From Cyanobacteria bacterium UBA8156 (GTDB lineage: Bacteria > Cyanobacteriota > Cyanobacteriia > Pseudanabaenales > Pseudanabaenaceae), in assembly GCA_003456125.1 (NCBI GenBank), contig DMPD01000368.1, positions 1-10,103 of the forward strand: DNA of 10,103 bases, in the 5' to 3' direction. Positions 1-6,997 of this stretch are shown piece by piece. The stretch's first letter is position 1, and the number at the start of each line of letters is the position of its first letter. The translations under genes and the position numbers were made by a program. Under the pieces are notes generated by a model. It saw nothing but the letters and a program-made list of their open reading frames with translations. It was not told the origin of the DNA and did no database searches.

Positions 1-142
1 ATTCGACGTTGCCGGCGGCTACGGCTTCCTCCAAAGCCGCTAGGTGGCTGGCGGTGTCTTCAAGGTATACGCTCAACAACTCCGCCTCAAATTCGCGATC
101 GCCGTCGGAAAGTTGGCTCAGGTATTCCAAGTCGATAGCCAT
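1..142 (-). CDS. Hpt (histidine phosphotransfer) domain protein, N-terminal part only
   Basis: Reading leftward from an ATG at 142-140, the frame stays open to the window edge and gives 47 residues beginning MAIDLEYLSQLSDGDREFE. A GGAG Shine-Dalgarno sits five bases before the ATG. The pattern fits the first helices of a stand-alone Hpt module: an aspartate-led 'LSxGDxEFxxELLxxYLED', then a helix 'HLAALEEAVAAGN'. In this family the phospho-accepting histidine (usually in AHxLKG) follows shortly after, so it would lie just beyond the edge and cannot be checked here. Such proteins shuttle phosphate between hybrid sensor kinases and response regulators in the cytoplasm. The gene follows the fucosyltransferase-like gene on the same strand after 66 bases, a gap that carries a direct repeat which may be its operator. 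It could instead be the first domain of a larger hybrid protein. Confidence 0.8.
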   Translation of the reverse strand, partial: MAIDLEYLSQLSDGDREFEAELLSVYLEDTASHLAALEEAVAAGNVE

Positions 143-160
143 AGCCGCTCCACACACGTT

Positions 161-183
161 CTTTTACGGTAGCTTTTACGGTA
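161..183 (-). repeat. Tandem 11-base direct repeat upstream of the Hpt gene
   Basis: CTTTTACGGTA occurs at 161-171 and again at 173-183, a 12-base period. Read on the minus strand it is TACCGTAAAAG twice, ending 18 bases before the Hpt start codon. Paired direct repeats of about one helical turn are typical binding sites for OmpR/PhoB-family response regulators. The half-site is not the cyanobacterial RpaB HLR1 consensus or the Pho box that I know. Both copies are exact; the regulatory role is inference. Confidence 0.5.
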
Positions 184-208
184 CCGCATCTGGGCCAAGG
201 GCGAAAAA

Positions 209-1069
209 TCAAGCCCGCAGATCGTAAAGTTGCCAGGCCCCCCGTTCCCACAGCCAGAGCGGCTTCCCCCCGTTCAAAAATGCCGCCTCGTAGGAAAACG
301 TGGAGCTGTAGCTACCCACCACGCTACGGGTCTGACTCAATAGGTGCATTTCCAACAGTTCTTGGGAGAGGGGCGGCGCCACCACCGGCGGCGTGACCAC
401 ATCCAGCTCCCACTCGCGCAACAGCGGCACCACCTCCGGGTTGTCGGTACAAACCAAAAACCGCGCCTCTTCGATCAAGGCTAACTCCACCAACCGTTCC
501 AGAAAGGCGGCCAGGGGGGTGTTCAAATGATGGGCGGTTTTGCACGCATCCGTGAGGTTGTCGGTGAGGCGAATGTGCACCCCCACCCGCGCCGATAGCT
601 CCAGTTGCTGGGCGATCGCCCCCACGGTCTGCCGCAAGTCCTCCGGCCAAGGCAATTGGGCATAGATCTGGGTTTTGGCGCGGATGATGTCGGCATCCCC
701 ATAGCTGCGGGGCTGGGCCGCATAAATCGAAAGGTAGGGGCAAGCTGCCGGCGGCACCGTTGCCCGAAAATAGGCCTCGGTCAGGGGATGGCTATTGGTG
801 CCGTAAATGCCCACATGATCGTAAAGGTCTAAATCGCTAACCAAAGCCGCACCGTACTGCCGGGCGATCGCCTCCGGGGTCGAGACTGTGGCCCCCAACA
901 CCTCCCCCAAAACTGCCTTTGTGGTGGGGGACAGGCGATCGGAACCAATCACCACCTGCAACGGCCGCTGCCAGGATGCCGCCAGCAACCGCGCCGAACA
1001 AAAATGCCGCAGGACGTTGCCAATGCCGTTCATGCAAATGGCAACGATCGCGGCTTCCCCTCCATCCAC
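209..1069 (-). CDS. Fucosyltransferase-like (NodZ/O-fucosyltransferase superfamily) glycosyltransferase
   Basis: The 286-residue protein resembles GT-B fucosyltransferases of the NodZ/FUT8/O-FucT type, which use GDP-sugar donors. Residues 7-30 form a first beta strand followed by a glycine loop and helix (NGIGNVLRHFCSARLLA), like the GLGNxLR loop of that superfamily. Residues 162-171 read VGVHIRLTDN, matching the 'HxRRxD' donor-binding motif with the second arginine replaced by leucine. Residues 204-210 read FLVCTDN, and 253-264 SYSSTFSYEAAF, the C-terminal 'SSxFS' motif. There is no signal peptide or membrane segment. I chose the GTG at 1069-1067 because it includes the first strand; an ATG at codon 13 would cut it off. 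A weak AGG lies six bases before the GTG. The gene begins 13 bases after hemA, so the two are probably co-transcribed. Sugar and acceptor are unknown; a more distant glycosyltransferase family remains possible. Confidence 0.65.
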   Translation of the reverse strand: MDGGEAAIVAICMNGIGNVLRHFCSARLLAASWQRPLQVVIGSDRLSPTTKAVLGEVLGATVSTPEAIARQYGAALVSDLDLYDHVGIYGTNSHPLTEAYFRATVPPAACPYLSIYAAQPRSYGDADIIRAKTQIYAQLPWPEDLRQTVGAIAQQLELSARVGVHIRLTDNLTDACKTAHHLNTPLAAFLERLVELALIEEARFLVCTDNPEVVPLLREWELDVVTPPVVAPPLSQELLEMHLLSQTRSVVGSYSSTFSYEAAFLNGGKPLWLWERGAWQLYDLRA

Positions 1070-1082
1070 GGCTGCCTAACCC

Positions 1083-2396
1083 CTAAAAACCACTGTAGCC
1101 CTGGTTCTCCGAAAGATGGGGCTCCAAATCAAAGAGCATCTGCAGGGCTTGCATCGCCCGGCGCCGGGCTTCGATGTCCTGCTGGGCCCGCAACTGCACC
1201 ATTGGATCGTGCAAAATTTTGTTGATGATGCCCCGGGTCAAGTTCTCGACAATTTCCTGATGTTTCTCGCTGAACTCATTGCCCAGCCGGGACATCGCCT
1301 TTTCCATTTCCTGTTCCCGGATATCTTCCATCTTTTGGCGCAGCTTGCTGATGGTCGGCACGGTTTCCAGCGATCGCCACCACACCTCAAATTCTTCGCA
1401 GCAACTATCCAGGATGGGTTCCGCCTTGCGGGCCATTTGGCGGCGGGTTTCTTGGTTGCCGGCCACCACGGCCTGCAAATCGTCCACATTGAACGCGCGC
1501 ACATTGGGCAGGGTGGCAATATCCGCCGACACGTTGCGGGGCACCGCAATATCCACCACCATCAAGCCGGGATGGGTTTCAATCCACGGTGTAAGCTGGG
1601 GCACCCCAATCAAAATATCCGTGGCGGCGGTACTGGTAAACACCACGTCCGCCACCTGGAGACGGGATACCAAATTCTCAAAGGGTTGCACCGTAAACGG
1701 TACCCCAGCCTCAGCAAATTCCTGTAGCATCTGCCAGGCGCGATCCGTGGAGCGGTTGATCACCTCGATTTGGGTCGCCCCCTTGGCGATCAGGTGCTTC
1801 ACCAACAGGCGCGACATTTTGCCCGCCCCCACAATGGCCAAGCGCTGAGCCGCCAGGTTTTCCAGCTTCATCACCGCCAATTCCACCGCCGCCGAACTGA
1901 TGGAGACGGCCCCGGTGCCAATTTCGGTTTCGGTGCGCACCCGTTTGCCTGTGGATAGGGCCCGCTTAAACAACTCGTTGAGCACCCGCCCAGCCCCGTT
2001 GTACTGTTGGGCTAAGCGATGGGCGTGCTTCACTTGGTTCAGGATTTGCCCTTCCCCCAATACCAGACTATCCAATCCTGCGGCCACCCGCATCAGGTGC
2101 ATCACCGCATCCTGGCGCAACAAAATAAACAAATACCGCCGGAGGGATTGCAGGGGCACCTGGCTGAATTCGGCCAAAAATTGCATCACTTCGCGGATGC
2201 CCCCCTCCGCCTCCCGCAACACCACATACAACTCCATCCGGTTGCAGGTGCTCAAAATCGCCGCCTCATCCACATTTGGGAAACTTCGCAACTGAGCGAG
2301 CGCGCTCTCGACCCGTCCTTCGGGAATGCTGAGCTTCTCCCGGACTTCCACCGTGGCCGTTTTGTGGCTTAAACCGATGACCGCAATGTTCATCAT
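1083..2396 (-). CDS. hemA: Glutamyl-tRNA reductase
   Basis: HemA reduces glutamyl-tRNA(Glu) with NADPH to glutamate-1-semialdehyde, the first committed step of 5-aminolevulinate synthesis by the C5 route and so of haem, chlorophyll and phycobilins. The 437 residues are collinear with the family. The N-terminal catalytic domain has [16 protein letters not shown] at 8-23 and the nucleophilic cysteine, Cys51, in STCNRMELY. The signature [16 protein letters not shown] lies near 108-123. The NADPH-binding Rossmann loop is GAGKMS at 190-195. A helical dimerisation region fills the last ~100 residues. Two in-frame ATGs start the gene; the second (2393) gives [11 protein letters not shown], the usual cyanobacterial start, and may be the real one. 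No Shine-Dalgarno is visible; the leader is AT-rich. The gene lies 86 bases after glpX with a hairpin between, and 13 bases before the fucosyltransferase-like gene. The identification is secure. Confidence 0.99.
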   Translation of the reverse strand: MMNIAVIGLSHKTATVEVREKLSIPEGRVESALAQLRSFPNVDEAAILSTCNRMELYVVLREAEGGIREVMQFLAEFSQVPLQSLRRYLFILLRQDAVMHLMRVAAGLDSLVLGEGQILNQVKHAHRLAQQYNGAGRVLNELFKRALSTGKRVRTETEIGTGAVSISSAAVELAVMKLENLAAQRLAIVGAGKMSRLLVKHLIAKGATQIEVINRSTDRAWQMLQEFAEAGVPFTVQPFENLVSRLQVADVVFTSTAATDILIGVPQLTPWIETHPGLMVVDIAVPRNVSADIATLPNVRAFNVDDLQAVVAGNQETRRQMARKAEPILDSCCEEFEVWWRSLETVPTISKLRQKMEDIREQEMEKAMSRLGNEFSEKHQEIVENLTRGIINKILHDPMVQLRAQQDIEARRRAMQALQMLFDLEPHLSENQGYSGF

Positions 2397-2428
2397 AGAA
2401 AATTAAAAAGGTTTGTTAAAAGATTAGG

Positions 2429-2472
2429 AAAACGGGACAGGGGGAAACCGCCAGGGGTTTGCCGCCCTGTCC
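2429..2472 (-). terminator. Bulged hairpin with short T-run between glpX and hemA
   Basis: The arms GGACAGGG (2435-2442) and CCCTGTCC (2465-2472) are exactly complementary. Inside them AAACC pairs with GGTTT, and two further GC pairs are possible, giving about 15 pairs with two bulged C residues and a six-base loop. In the glpX transcript the hairpin begins about ten bases after the glpX stop and is followed by CG and four T residues (2432-2429 on the plus strand as AAAA). This looks like an intrinsic terminator with a weak T-tract, so it may end most glpX messages and let some read on into hemA. Folding was done by eye only. Confidence 0.6.
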
Positions 2473-2482
2473 GCAGGTCAGG

Positions 2483-3526
2483 TTAGCTCAGATTGATGGT
2501 TTTGGGCTTGTCGCCGGTGAGGTGGATGGTATCCACAAACCGGGCGGTCCGGGATTGGCTAGAAATCACCAGGGATTGGGTGCGGCAGCCACCGTTGAAG
2601 AATCGTACCCCTTTCATCAGGTTGCCGGAAGTGATGCCGCAGGCCGCAAACAGCACCTCTTTGCCGGAGGCCAACTCATCGGCGTTGTACACCTTGTCGG
2701 GGTCGGCAATGCCCATTTCCTGGAGACGGGCAATGTTGCCTTCCCGCGTCCATTTTTCGCTTTCGGGGGTCTTCACTTCTGCTGGATCGTAAATCAGTTG
2801 CCCTTGGAAGTGTCCACCCAAGCACCGCATGGCCGCCGCCGAAATCACCCCTTCCGGAGCCGCGCCAATGCCCATCAAAGCATGGATGTTGGAGCCCTGA
2901 AACGCACAACAAATGGCGGCTGAGACATCCCCATCGGAAATCAGTTGCACCCGGGCCCCGGTTTTGCGGATTTCGGCGATCAATTCTTTGTGACGGGGGC
3001 GATCCATGACCACAATCACCAATTCATCGGGGGTTCGCTCCAGACACTCCGACAAAATCTGGATGTTTTCGGTAGCGGTTTTGCGGATATCGACGTGGTT
3101 GGCGGCGGCGGGAGGGGCTGCCAATTTTTTCATATAAAAATCGGGGGCCCGGAACAGACCTCCTTTTTCGGAGATGGCCAACACCGCCATCGAGCCCGGC
3201 TGCCCTTTGGCAACGAGGTTGGTGCCTTCACAGGGGTCCACCGCAATGTCGATTTCTTGCAGTTCTTCGAGGGTACACACTTCGGCAGCGTTGGGTTGGG
3301 TGCAGATGCCCACTTCTTCGCCGATGTAGAGCATGGGGGCTTCGTCCCGTTCCCCTTCCCCAATCACGATGCGACCCCGCATGTGGATTTTGTTCATGCG
3401 TTCCCGCATGGCTTCGACGGCGGCTTCGTCGGCTTCGTCTTTGGCACCTTTGCCCATCCAGCGGGAAGAGGCGATCGCCGCCTGCTCCACCACTTCAATA
3501 ATCTCTAAACTGATGGTGTTATCCAT
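2483..3526 (-). CDS. glpX: Class II fructose-1,6-/sedoheptulose-1,7-bisphosphatase
   Basis: The enzyme removes the 1-phosphate from fructose-1,6-bisphosphate and, in cyanobacteria, also from sedoheptulose-1,7-bisphosphate, serving two Calvin-cycle steps and gluconeogenesis in the cytoplasm. The 347-residue length is typical of the cyanobacterial form. Visible class II (GlpX) motifs are [17 protein letters not shown] at 25-41, [12 protein letters not shown] at 55-66 and VDPCEGT at 96-102, which supply the acidic metal ligands. SDGDVSAA at 197-204 and [20 protein letters not shown] around 219-238 build the substrate site. Cys75 and Cys99 match the positions reported, as I recall, to form a regulatory disulfide in the Synechocystis enzyme; that is family knowledge, not shown here. 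The start ATG at 3526 gives the expected N-terminus [17 protein letters not shown]. It has no Shine-Dalgarno but is preceded by three CCGAAAAC repeats. It is divergent from purF and upstream of hemA. Confidence 0.98.
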   Translation of the reverse strand: MDNTISLEIIEVVEQAAIASSRWMGKGAKDEADEAAVEAMRERMNKIHMRGRIVIGEGERDEAPMLYIGEEVGICTQPNAAEVCTLEELQEIDIAVDPCEGTNLVAKGQPGSMAVLAISEKGGLFRAPDFYMKKLAAPPAAANHVDIRKTATENIQILSECLERTPDELVIVVMDRPRHKELIAEIRKTGARVQLISDGDVSAAICCAFQGSNIHALMGIGAAPEGVISAAAMRCLGGHFQGQLIYDPAEVKTPESEKWTREGNIARLQEMGIADPDKVYNADELASGKEVLFAACGITSGNLMKGVRFFNGGCRTQSLVISSQSRTARFVDTIHLTGDKPKTINLS

Positions 3527-3528
3527 GT

Positions 3529-3558
3529 GTTTTCGGTTGGTTTTCGGCCTGTTTTCGG
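3529..3558 (-). repeat. Three GTTTTCGG octamers at 11-base spacing in the glpX leader
   Basis: GTTTTCGG occurs exactly at 3529-3536, 3540-3547 and 3551-3558. On the glpX sense strand this is CCGAAAAC three times at an 11-base period, the last copy ending two bases before the ATG. The spacers differ (AGG, CAA), so only the octamers are conserved. Their place between promoter and start codon suggests a protein or RNA contact acting on the leader; this is inference. Confidence 0.6.
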
Positions 3559-3634
3559 CAAGTAAATCGACAAATAAAACGGGGGAGCATCACCCAAACC
3601 GGGAGCGCCCAAACTAAATAAACCAGCTAAAGGC

Positions 3635-3665
3635 CCCTAGTGGAATTATTTCCAGTGTACTAGGG
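3635..3665. repeat. Inverted repeat in the glpX/purF intergenic region
   Basis: CCCTAGT (3635-3641) and ACTAGGG (3659-3665) are exact inverted copies. Inside them GGAA (3642-3645) and TTCC (3650-3653) also pair around a TTAT loop, leaving AGTGT as a one-sided bulge. No T-run follows on either strand, and the element is 110-140 bases from both start codons. It therefore resembles an operator or a leader RNA hairpin more than a terminator. Confidence 0.6.
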
Positions 3666-3774
3666 CGATCGGCCCCCCTCTGGTCGCCCAAACGTTAAGT
3701 TTTGCAATCCTGCGGCCCCCGCTGCGGGGTAGGATAGAGGCGGGGTTAAGGTTTTATTAAACAGCGGGTGCGCC

Positions 3775-5235
3775 ATGGCCGGAGGGTTGGCAGGGGAGCC
3801 TTTGTCGGGGGATAAATCGGGGGACAAACCGGAGGAGGCCTGCGGGGTGTTTGGGGTGTGGGGGGCTACCGAACCGGTGGCCCGCTCGGTCTATTTTGGC
3901 TTGTATGCTCTGCAGCACCGCGGGCAAGAGTCGGCGGGCATCACCACGTTTGACGGAGACGGGCGATCGCACACCCACAAGGCGATGGGGTTGGTGTCCC
4001 AGGTCTTTTCCGAGGAGATTTTGCAGGGGTTGCCGGGTACTGCTGGCGTGGGCCACACCCGTTACTCCACAACGGGCGGCAGCCACCAGGGCAATGCCCA
4101 GCCGTTTGTGGTGCCGACGCGGTTGGGGGATTTGGCGTTGGCCCACAATGGCAATTTGGTGAATGCTTTGGAGCTGCGGGCGGAGCTGACGGCGGCTGGG
4201 GTGGCGTTGGCGACCTCCACGGATTCTGAGGCCATTGCCTGGGCGATCGCCGAGGCGGTGAACCAGGGGCAAGGCTGGCGCGAAGCGATCCAAATGGGGG
4301 TGCGGCGGTGTCAAGGGGCTTTTAGTTTGGCGATCGCCACGCCGGTGGGTTTGGCGGCGGTGCGGGACGGCTACGGGGTACGACCGTTGGTTTTGGGACA
4401 GATGGCGGACGGGACGTGGGTGGTGGCTTCCGAAACCTGCGGTTTGGATATCGTGGGAGCGGAGCACCAGCGAGAGGTGGAGCCGGGGGAGTTGGTCTGG
4501 CTGGATGGGCAGGGGGTGCAATCGGGCCGGTGGCAGGCGGCCTCCCCCAAACTCTGCGTGTTTGAGATGATCTATTTCGCCCGACCGGACAGCGTGATGC
4601 ACGAAAGCAGCCTGTATTCCTACCGGTTGCGGTTGGGGCAGGCATTGGGTCGAGAGGCGCCGGTGGCGGCGGATGTGGTGATTGGGGTGCCGGATTCGGG
4701 CACCCCGGCGGCGATCGGCTATGCCCAAGCAACGGGGGTGGCTTTTGCCGAGGGGTTGATCAAAAACCGGTATGTGGGGCGGACGTTCATTCAGCCCACC
4801 CAGGCGATGCGGGAGGCGGGCATTCGGATGAAGCTCAACACCCTGCGGGATGTGCTGGTGGGCAAACGGGTGGTGGTGGTAGACGATTCGATTGTGCGGG
4901 GCACCACTAGCCGCAAGCTGGTAAAGACGTTGCGGGAAGCGGGGGCCACGGAAGTCCACATGCGAATTTCGTCGCCGCCGGTGACCCATCCCTGTTTCTA
5001 CGGGATCGATACGGATTCCCAAGACCGTTTGATTGCGGCGACCCATTCGGTAGCGGAGATTGCGGATCAGCTGGCGGTGGATTCGCTAGCATATTTGAGC
5101 GAGGAAGCCATGTTGGCGGCTACGCAACAGCCGACTTCGGGCTTCTGCACGGCCTGCTTTTCGGGTAAGTATCCGATTGCGGTGCCGGACAAACTGCAGC
5201 GTACCAAGTTGATGCTGGAGTCGGAACGGCAATGA
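3775..5235 (+). CDS. purF: Amidophosphoribosyltransferase (glutamine PRPP amidotransferase)
   Basis: PurF transfers the amide nitrogen of glutamine to PRPP, giving 5-phosphoribosylamine, the committed step of purine synthesis. The 486 residues show both domains. The glutaminase (Ntn-hydrolase) domain starts at Cys23 in EACGVFGVWG, so residues 1-22 are a propeptide to be cleaved off to expose the nucleophile; GHTRYSTTGG is at 93-102 and HNGNLVN at 124-130. The phosphoribosyltransferase domain has the PRPP loop VVVVDDSIVRGTTSRK at 366-381. Cys261, Cys407, Cys458 and Cys461 match the four ligands of the [4Fe-4S] cluster in the Bacillus-type enzyme. The ATG at 3775 is the only start giving a plausible propeptide; no Shine-Dalgarno is seen. 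It is divergent from glpX, and its stop overlaps the next gene by four bases. The identification is secure. Confidence 0.99.
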   Translation: MAGGLAGEPLSGDKSGDKPEEACGVFGVWGATEPVARSVYFGLYALQHRGQESAGITTFDGDGRSHTHKAMGLVSQVFSEEILQGLPGTAGVGHTRYSTTGGSHQGNAQPFVVPTRLGDLALAHNGNLVNALELRAELTAAGVALATSTDSEAIAWAIAEAVNQGQGWREAIQMGVRRCQGAFSLAIATPVGLAAVRDGYGVRPLVLGQMADGTWVVASETCGLDIVGAEHQREVEPGELVWLDGQGVQSGRWQAASPKLCVFEMIYFARPDSVMHESSLYSYRLRLGQALGREAPVAADVVIGVPDSGTPAAIGYAQATGVAFAEGLIKNRYVGRTFIQPTQAMREAGIRMKLNTLRDVLVGKRVVVVDDSIVRGTTSRKLVKTLREAGATEVHMRISSPPVTHPCFYGIDTDSQDRLIAATHSVAEIADQLAVDSLAYLSEEAMLAATQQPTSGFCTACFSGKYPIAVPDKLQRTKLMLESERQ

Positions 5236-5675
5236 CCTCTACTTTGTTTCACTTAGCCTTTCCGGTGGTGGATATCCCCAGCACCAAGGCTTTTTACGCC
5301 GAGGGTTTGGGATGTTTGTGCGGTCGGGAATCGGAGCGATCGCTGATTTTGCGGCTCTATGGCCATCAGTTGGTGGCCCATGCGGTTGGTCAAGAGTTGC
5401 CGGCCCAAAAGGGCATTTATCCTCGCCACTTTGGCATTGTGTTTTTGGAGGATCACCCCTGGCTGGCGTTGGTGGAGCGGGTGCAGGAACGCAAGTTGCC
5501 GTTTTATCAGCGCCCGAAGGTGCGTTTCCCCGATACGCCTTTGGAGCATCGGACGTTTTTTCTGCAGGATTATTCGGGCAATTTGCTGGAGTTCAAACAC
5601 TACAAGTTTGATTCGGCTATTTTTGGCGAGACGGAGTTTCATCAAATTGGCGATCCGGCACCGAGTCGGGTTTGA
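5232..5675 (+). CDS. VOC-fold (glyoxalase/dioxygenase superfamily) protein
   Basis: This 147-residue protein has the two beta-alpha-beta-beta-beta halves of the vicinal oxygen chelate fold. The first half opens with LFHLAFPVVDIPSTKAFYAE (5-24), the classical start of a glyoxalase/bleomycin-resistance domain. The second half ends with FFLQDYSGNLLEFKHYK (109-125), the usual 'DPxGNxxEF' strand. His7, His66 (in RHFGIVF) and Glu120 (in NLLEF) sit where the metal-binding His-His-Glu of this superfamily is expected, so a metal-dependent enzyme is likely. The substrate cannot be told; dioxygenase, lyase, isomerase and resistance roles all occur in the fold. It starts inside the purF stop (ATGA overlap), implying translational coupling, and ends three bases before the GT4 start. 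There is no signal peptide. Confidence 0.85.
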   Translation: MTSTLFHLAFPVVDIPSTKAFYAEGLGCLCGRESERSLILRLYGHQLVAHAVGQELPAQKGIYPRHFGIVFLEDHPWLALVERVQERKLPFYQRPKVRFPDTPLEHRTFFLQDYSGNLLEFKHYKFDSAIFGETEFHQIGDPAPSRV

Positions 5676-5678
5676 GCG

Positions 5679-6968
5679 ATGCAAGTGCTGCATGTGCCCT
5701 ACATTTTTCACCCCGATCCGGTGGGGGGCACCGAGGTGTATGTGCAAAACCTGATTCGCGCGTTGCAAACCCTGGGCTGGCAAGGGGCGATCGCCGCGCC
5801 GGGCAAGACTACCCACCACTACCTCTGGCAAGACTTGCCGGTGTACCGCTACGGGTTGAACCCCAACCCCAACCCCTCGGAAATTTATGGCCCGGGGGAC
5901 GCGGTGTCGTTGCCGGCCTGGCGGGACATTTTGCAAACCGTGCAACCGGCGATCGTGCATTTCCATGCGTTGACCTCTGGGGTTTCCCTCCGCCATTTGC
6001 AGGCGGCGAAAGCCTTGGGCCTACCGGTGGTGTTTACCTACCACACGCCCACGGTCAGTTGTCAGCGGGGGACGCTGTTGCGGTGGGGACAGGAAATTTG
6101 TGGAGGAAACCTGGCGGTTTCGCCCTGTGGCCCCTGTGCGTTGCAGGGATTGGGGGTGCCCCAGCCCTTGGCCCAGGTTTTGGGACGCTTGCCTGGAACC
6201 CTCACCCAACGTTGGCCCGATCGCCGCGGGCTGTGGACGGCCCTCAAGTTTGGCGGGTTGGTGACCCAGCGGCAGCAAGTTTTTTACGACGTGATGGCGG
6301 AAGCCACGGCGATCGTGGCGGTGTGCCGGTGGGTGCAAGATTTATTAATCGCCAATGGGGTGCCCCCTCAAAAAATTACGCTCTGTCGGCAAGGAACCCA
6401 GGCAGATGCGGTTGACCAACCGGCTGCACCGCATCCGGCGGCATTGCGGGTAGCCTGTTTGGGGCGGTTCGACCCGGTGAAAGGCATGGGAGTGTTGATC
6501 GCCGCTTGGCAAGCGATGCCGCATGCCAGGATTGCCCTTGATCTTTATGGCGTCGGCAACCCGGACTATGGGGCCAAGCTGCGGGCGATGGCAGCCAACG
6601 ATCCGCGAATCACGTTCCGAGAACCAGTGGCGGCCGAGCAGGTGGTGCCGACCCTCCAGCAGTATGACCTCTTGGCGGTGCCTTCGCAGTGCCTGGAAAC
6701 GGGGCCGCTGGTGGTTTATGAGGCATTTGCGGCCGGGGTGCCGGTGGTGGGTTCCGATTTGGGCGGGATGGCCGAATTGGTCGTGTCCGGGGTAGATGGC
6801 CGGTTGGTGCGCCCCCACGACGATCCACTCGCCTGGGCGCGGGTGTTCCAAGAATTAACCGCCAATCCCGAATCCCTCCAGCGCTGGCGCTCGGGGGTGC
6901 AGTCGCCGCGCACCATGGATGAAGTGGCGATCGAGATGGTTGCCCTGTATGGGTCGTTGCTGGCATAG
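5679..6968 (+). CDS. GT4-family glycosyltransferase with a four-cysteine cluster
   Basis: A retaining GT-B glycosyltransferase of family GT4, 429 residues, probably making surface or exopolysaccharide from nucleotide sugars on the cytoplasmic side. The N-terminal acceptor domain starts with LHVPYIFHPDPVGGTEVYV (4-22), the glycine-rich GGxE loop of GT4, followed by VHFHALTSG at 93-101. The C-terminal donor domain has RVACLGRFDPVKG at 257-269 and the EX7E motif, Glu340 and Glu348, in CLETGPLVVYEAFAAGVPVV. Between the domains, Cys128, Cys141, Cys150 and Cys153 form C-x12-C-x8-C-x2-C, which looks like a metal site. I recall similar clusters in some GT4 enzymes, but not a proven role. It starts three bases after the VOC gene and is probably co-translated from the purF message. 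Sugar specificity is not readable. Confidence 0.93.
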   Translation: MQVLHVPYIFHPDPVGGTEVYVQNLIRALQTLGWQGAIAAPGKTTHHYLWQDLPVYRYGLNPNPNPSEIYGPGDAVSLPAWRDILQTVQPAIVHFHALTSGVSLRHLQAAKALGLPVVFTYHTPTVSCQRGTLLRWGQEICGGNLAVSPCGPCALQGLGVPQPLAQVLGRLPGTLTQRWPDRRGLWTALKFGGLVTQRQQVFYDVMAEATAIVAVCRWVQDLLIANGVPPQKITLCRQGTQADAVDQPAAPHPAALRVACLGRFDPVKGMGVLIAAWQAMPHARIALDLYGVGNPDYGAKLRAMAANDPRITFREPVAAEQVVPTLQQYDLLAVPSQCLETGPLVVYEAFAAGVPVVGSDLGGMAELVVSGVDGRLVRPHDDPLAWARVFQELTANPESLQRWRSGVQSPRTMDEVAIEMVALYGSLLA

Positions 6969-6997
6969 TTCGGAGGGATATTGCTTGGAACCCATCC

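Larger units (their letters stand above)
3527..3774. promoter_or_regulatory. Divergent glpX/purF intergenic control region
   Basis: These 248 bases separate the glpX and purF start codons and must hold both promoters. Four structures are visible. The octamer GTTTTCGG stands at 3529, 3540 and 3551. The nonamer C(A/G)CCCAAAC stands at 3591, 3606 and 3685. A long inverted repeat covers 3635-3665. A short palindrome, CCCCG-CTG-CGGGG, lies at 3717-3729. TAGGAT at 3730-3735 is a possible purF -10, but TTGCAA at 3702-3707 is 22 bases away, too far for a normal -35. No convincing sigma-70 pair was found for either gene and neither start codon has a Shine-Dalgarno. I found no small reading frame worth calling. 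Confidence 0.6.

Noticed and set aside
9..227. Plus-strand 72-residue frame at the left edge
   Set aside because: It covers the Hpt start and the intergenic repeat in antisense, has no ribosome site and no recognisable feature.
1116..1727. Plus-strand 203-codon frame opposite hemA
   Set aside because: It is antisense to conserved hemA sequence, is His/Gln-rich without domains, and lacks a ribosome site.
3717..3729. Short palindrome CCCCG-CTG-CGGGG before purF
   Set aside because: A five-pair GC stem with a three-base loop is easily found by chance in such GC-rich DNA, and it has no T-run and no repeat elsewhere in the window.
3757..5046. A 429-codon open frame on the minus strand opposite purF
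   Set aside because: It is a shadow of the G-rich purF codons: the product is rich in Arg, His and Pro, has no recognisable motif, and purF is unmistakable on the other strand.
5672..6415. Plus-strand frame starting just before the GT4 gene
   Set aside because: It begins at TTG and runs out of frame inside the glycosyltransferase; its product shows no motif.
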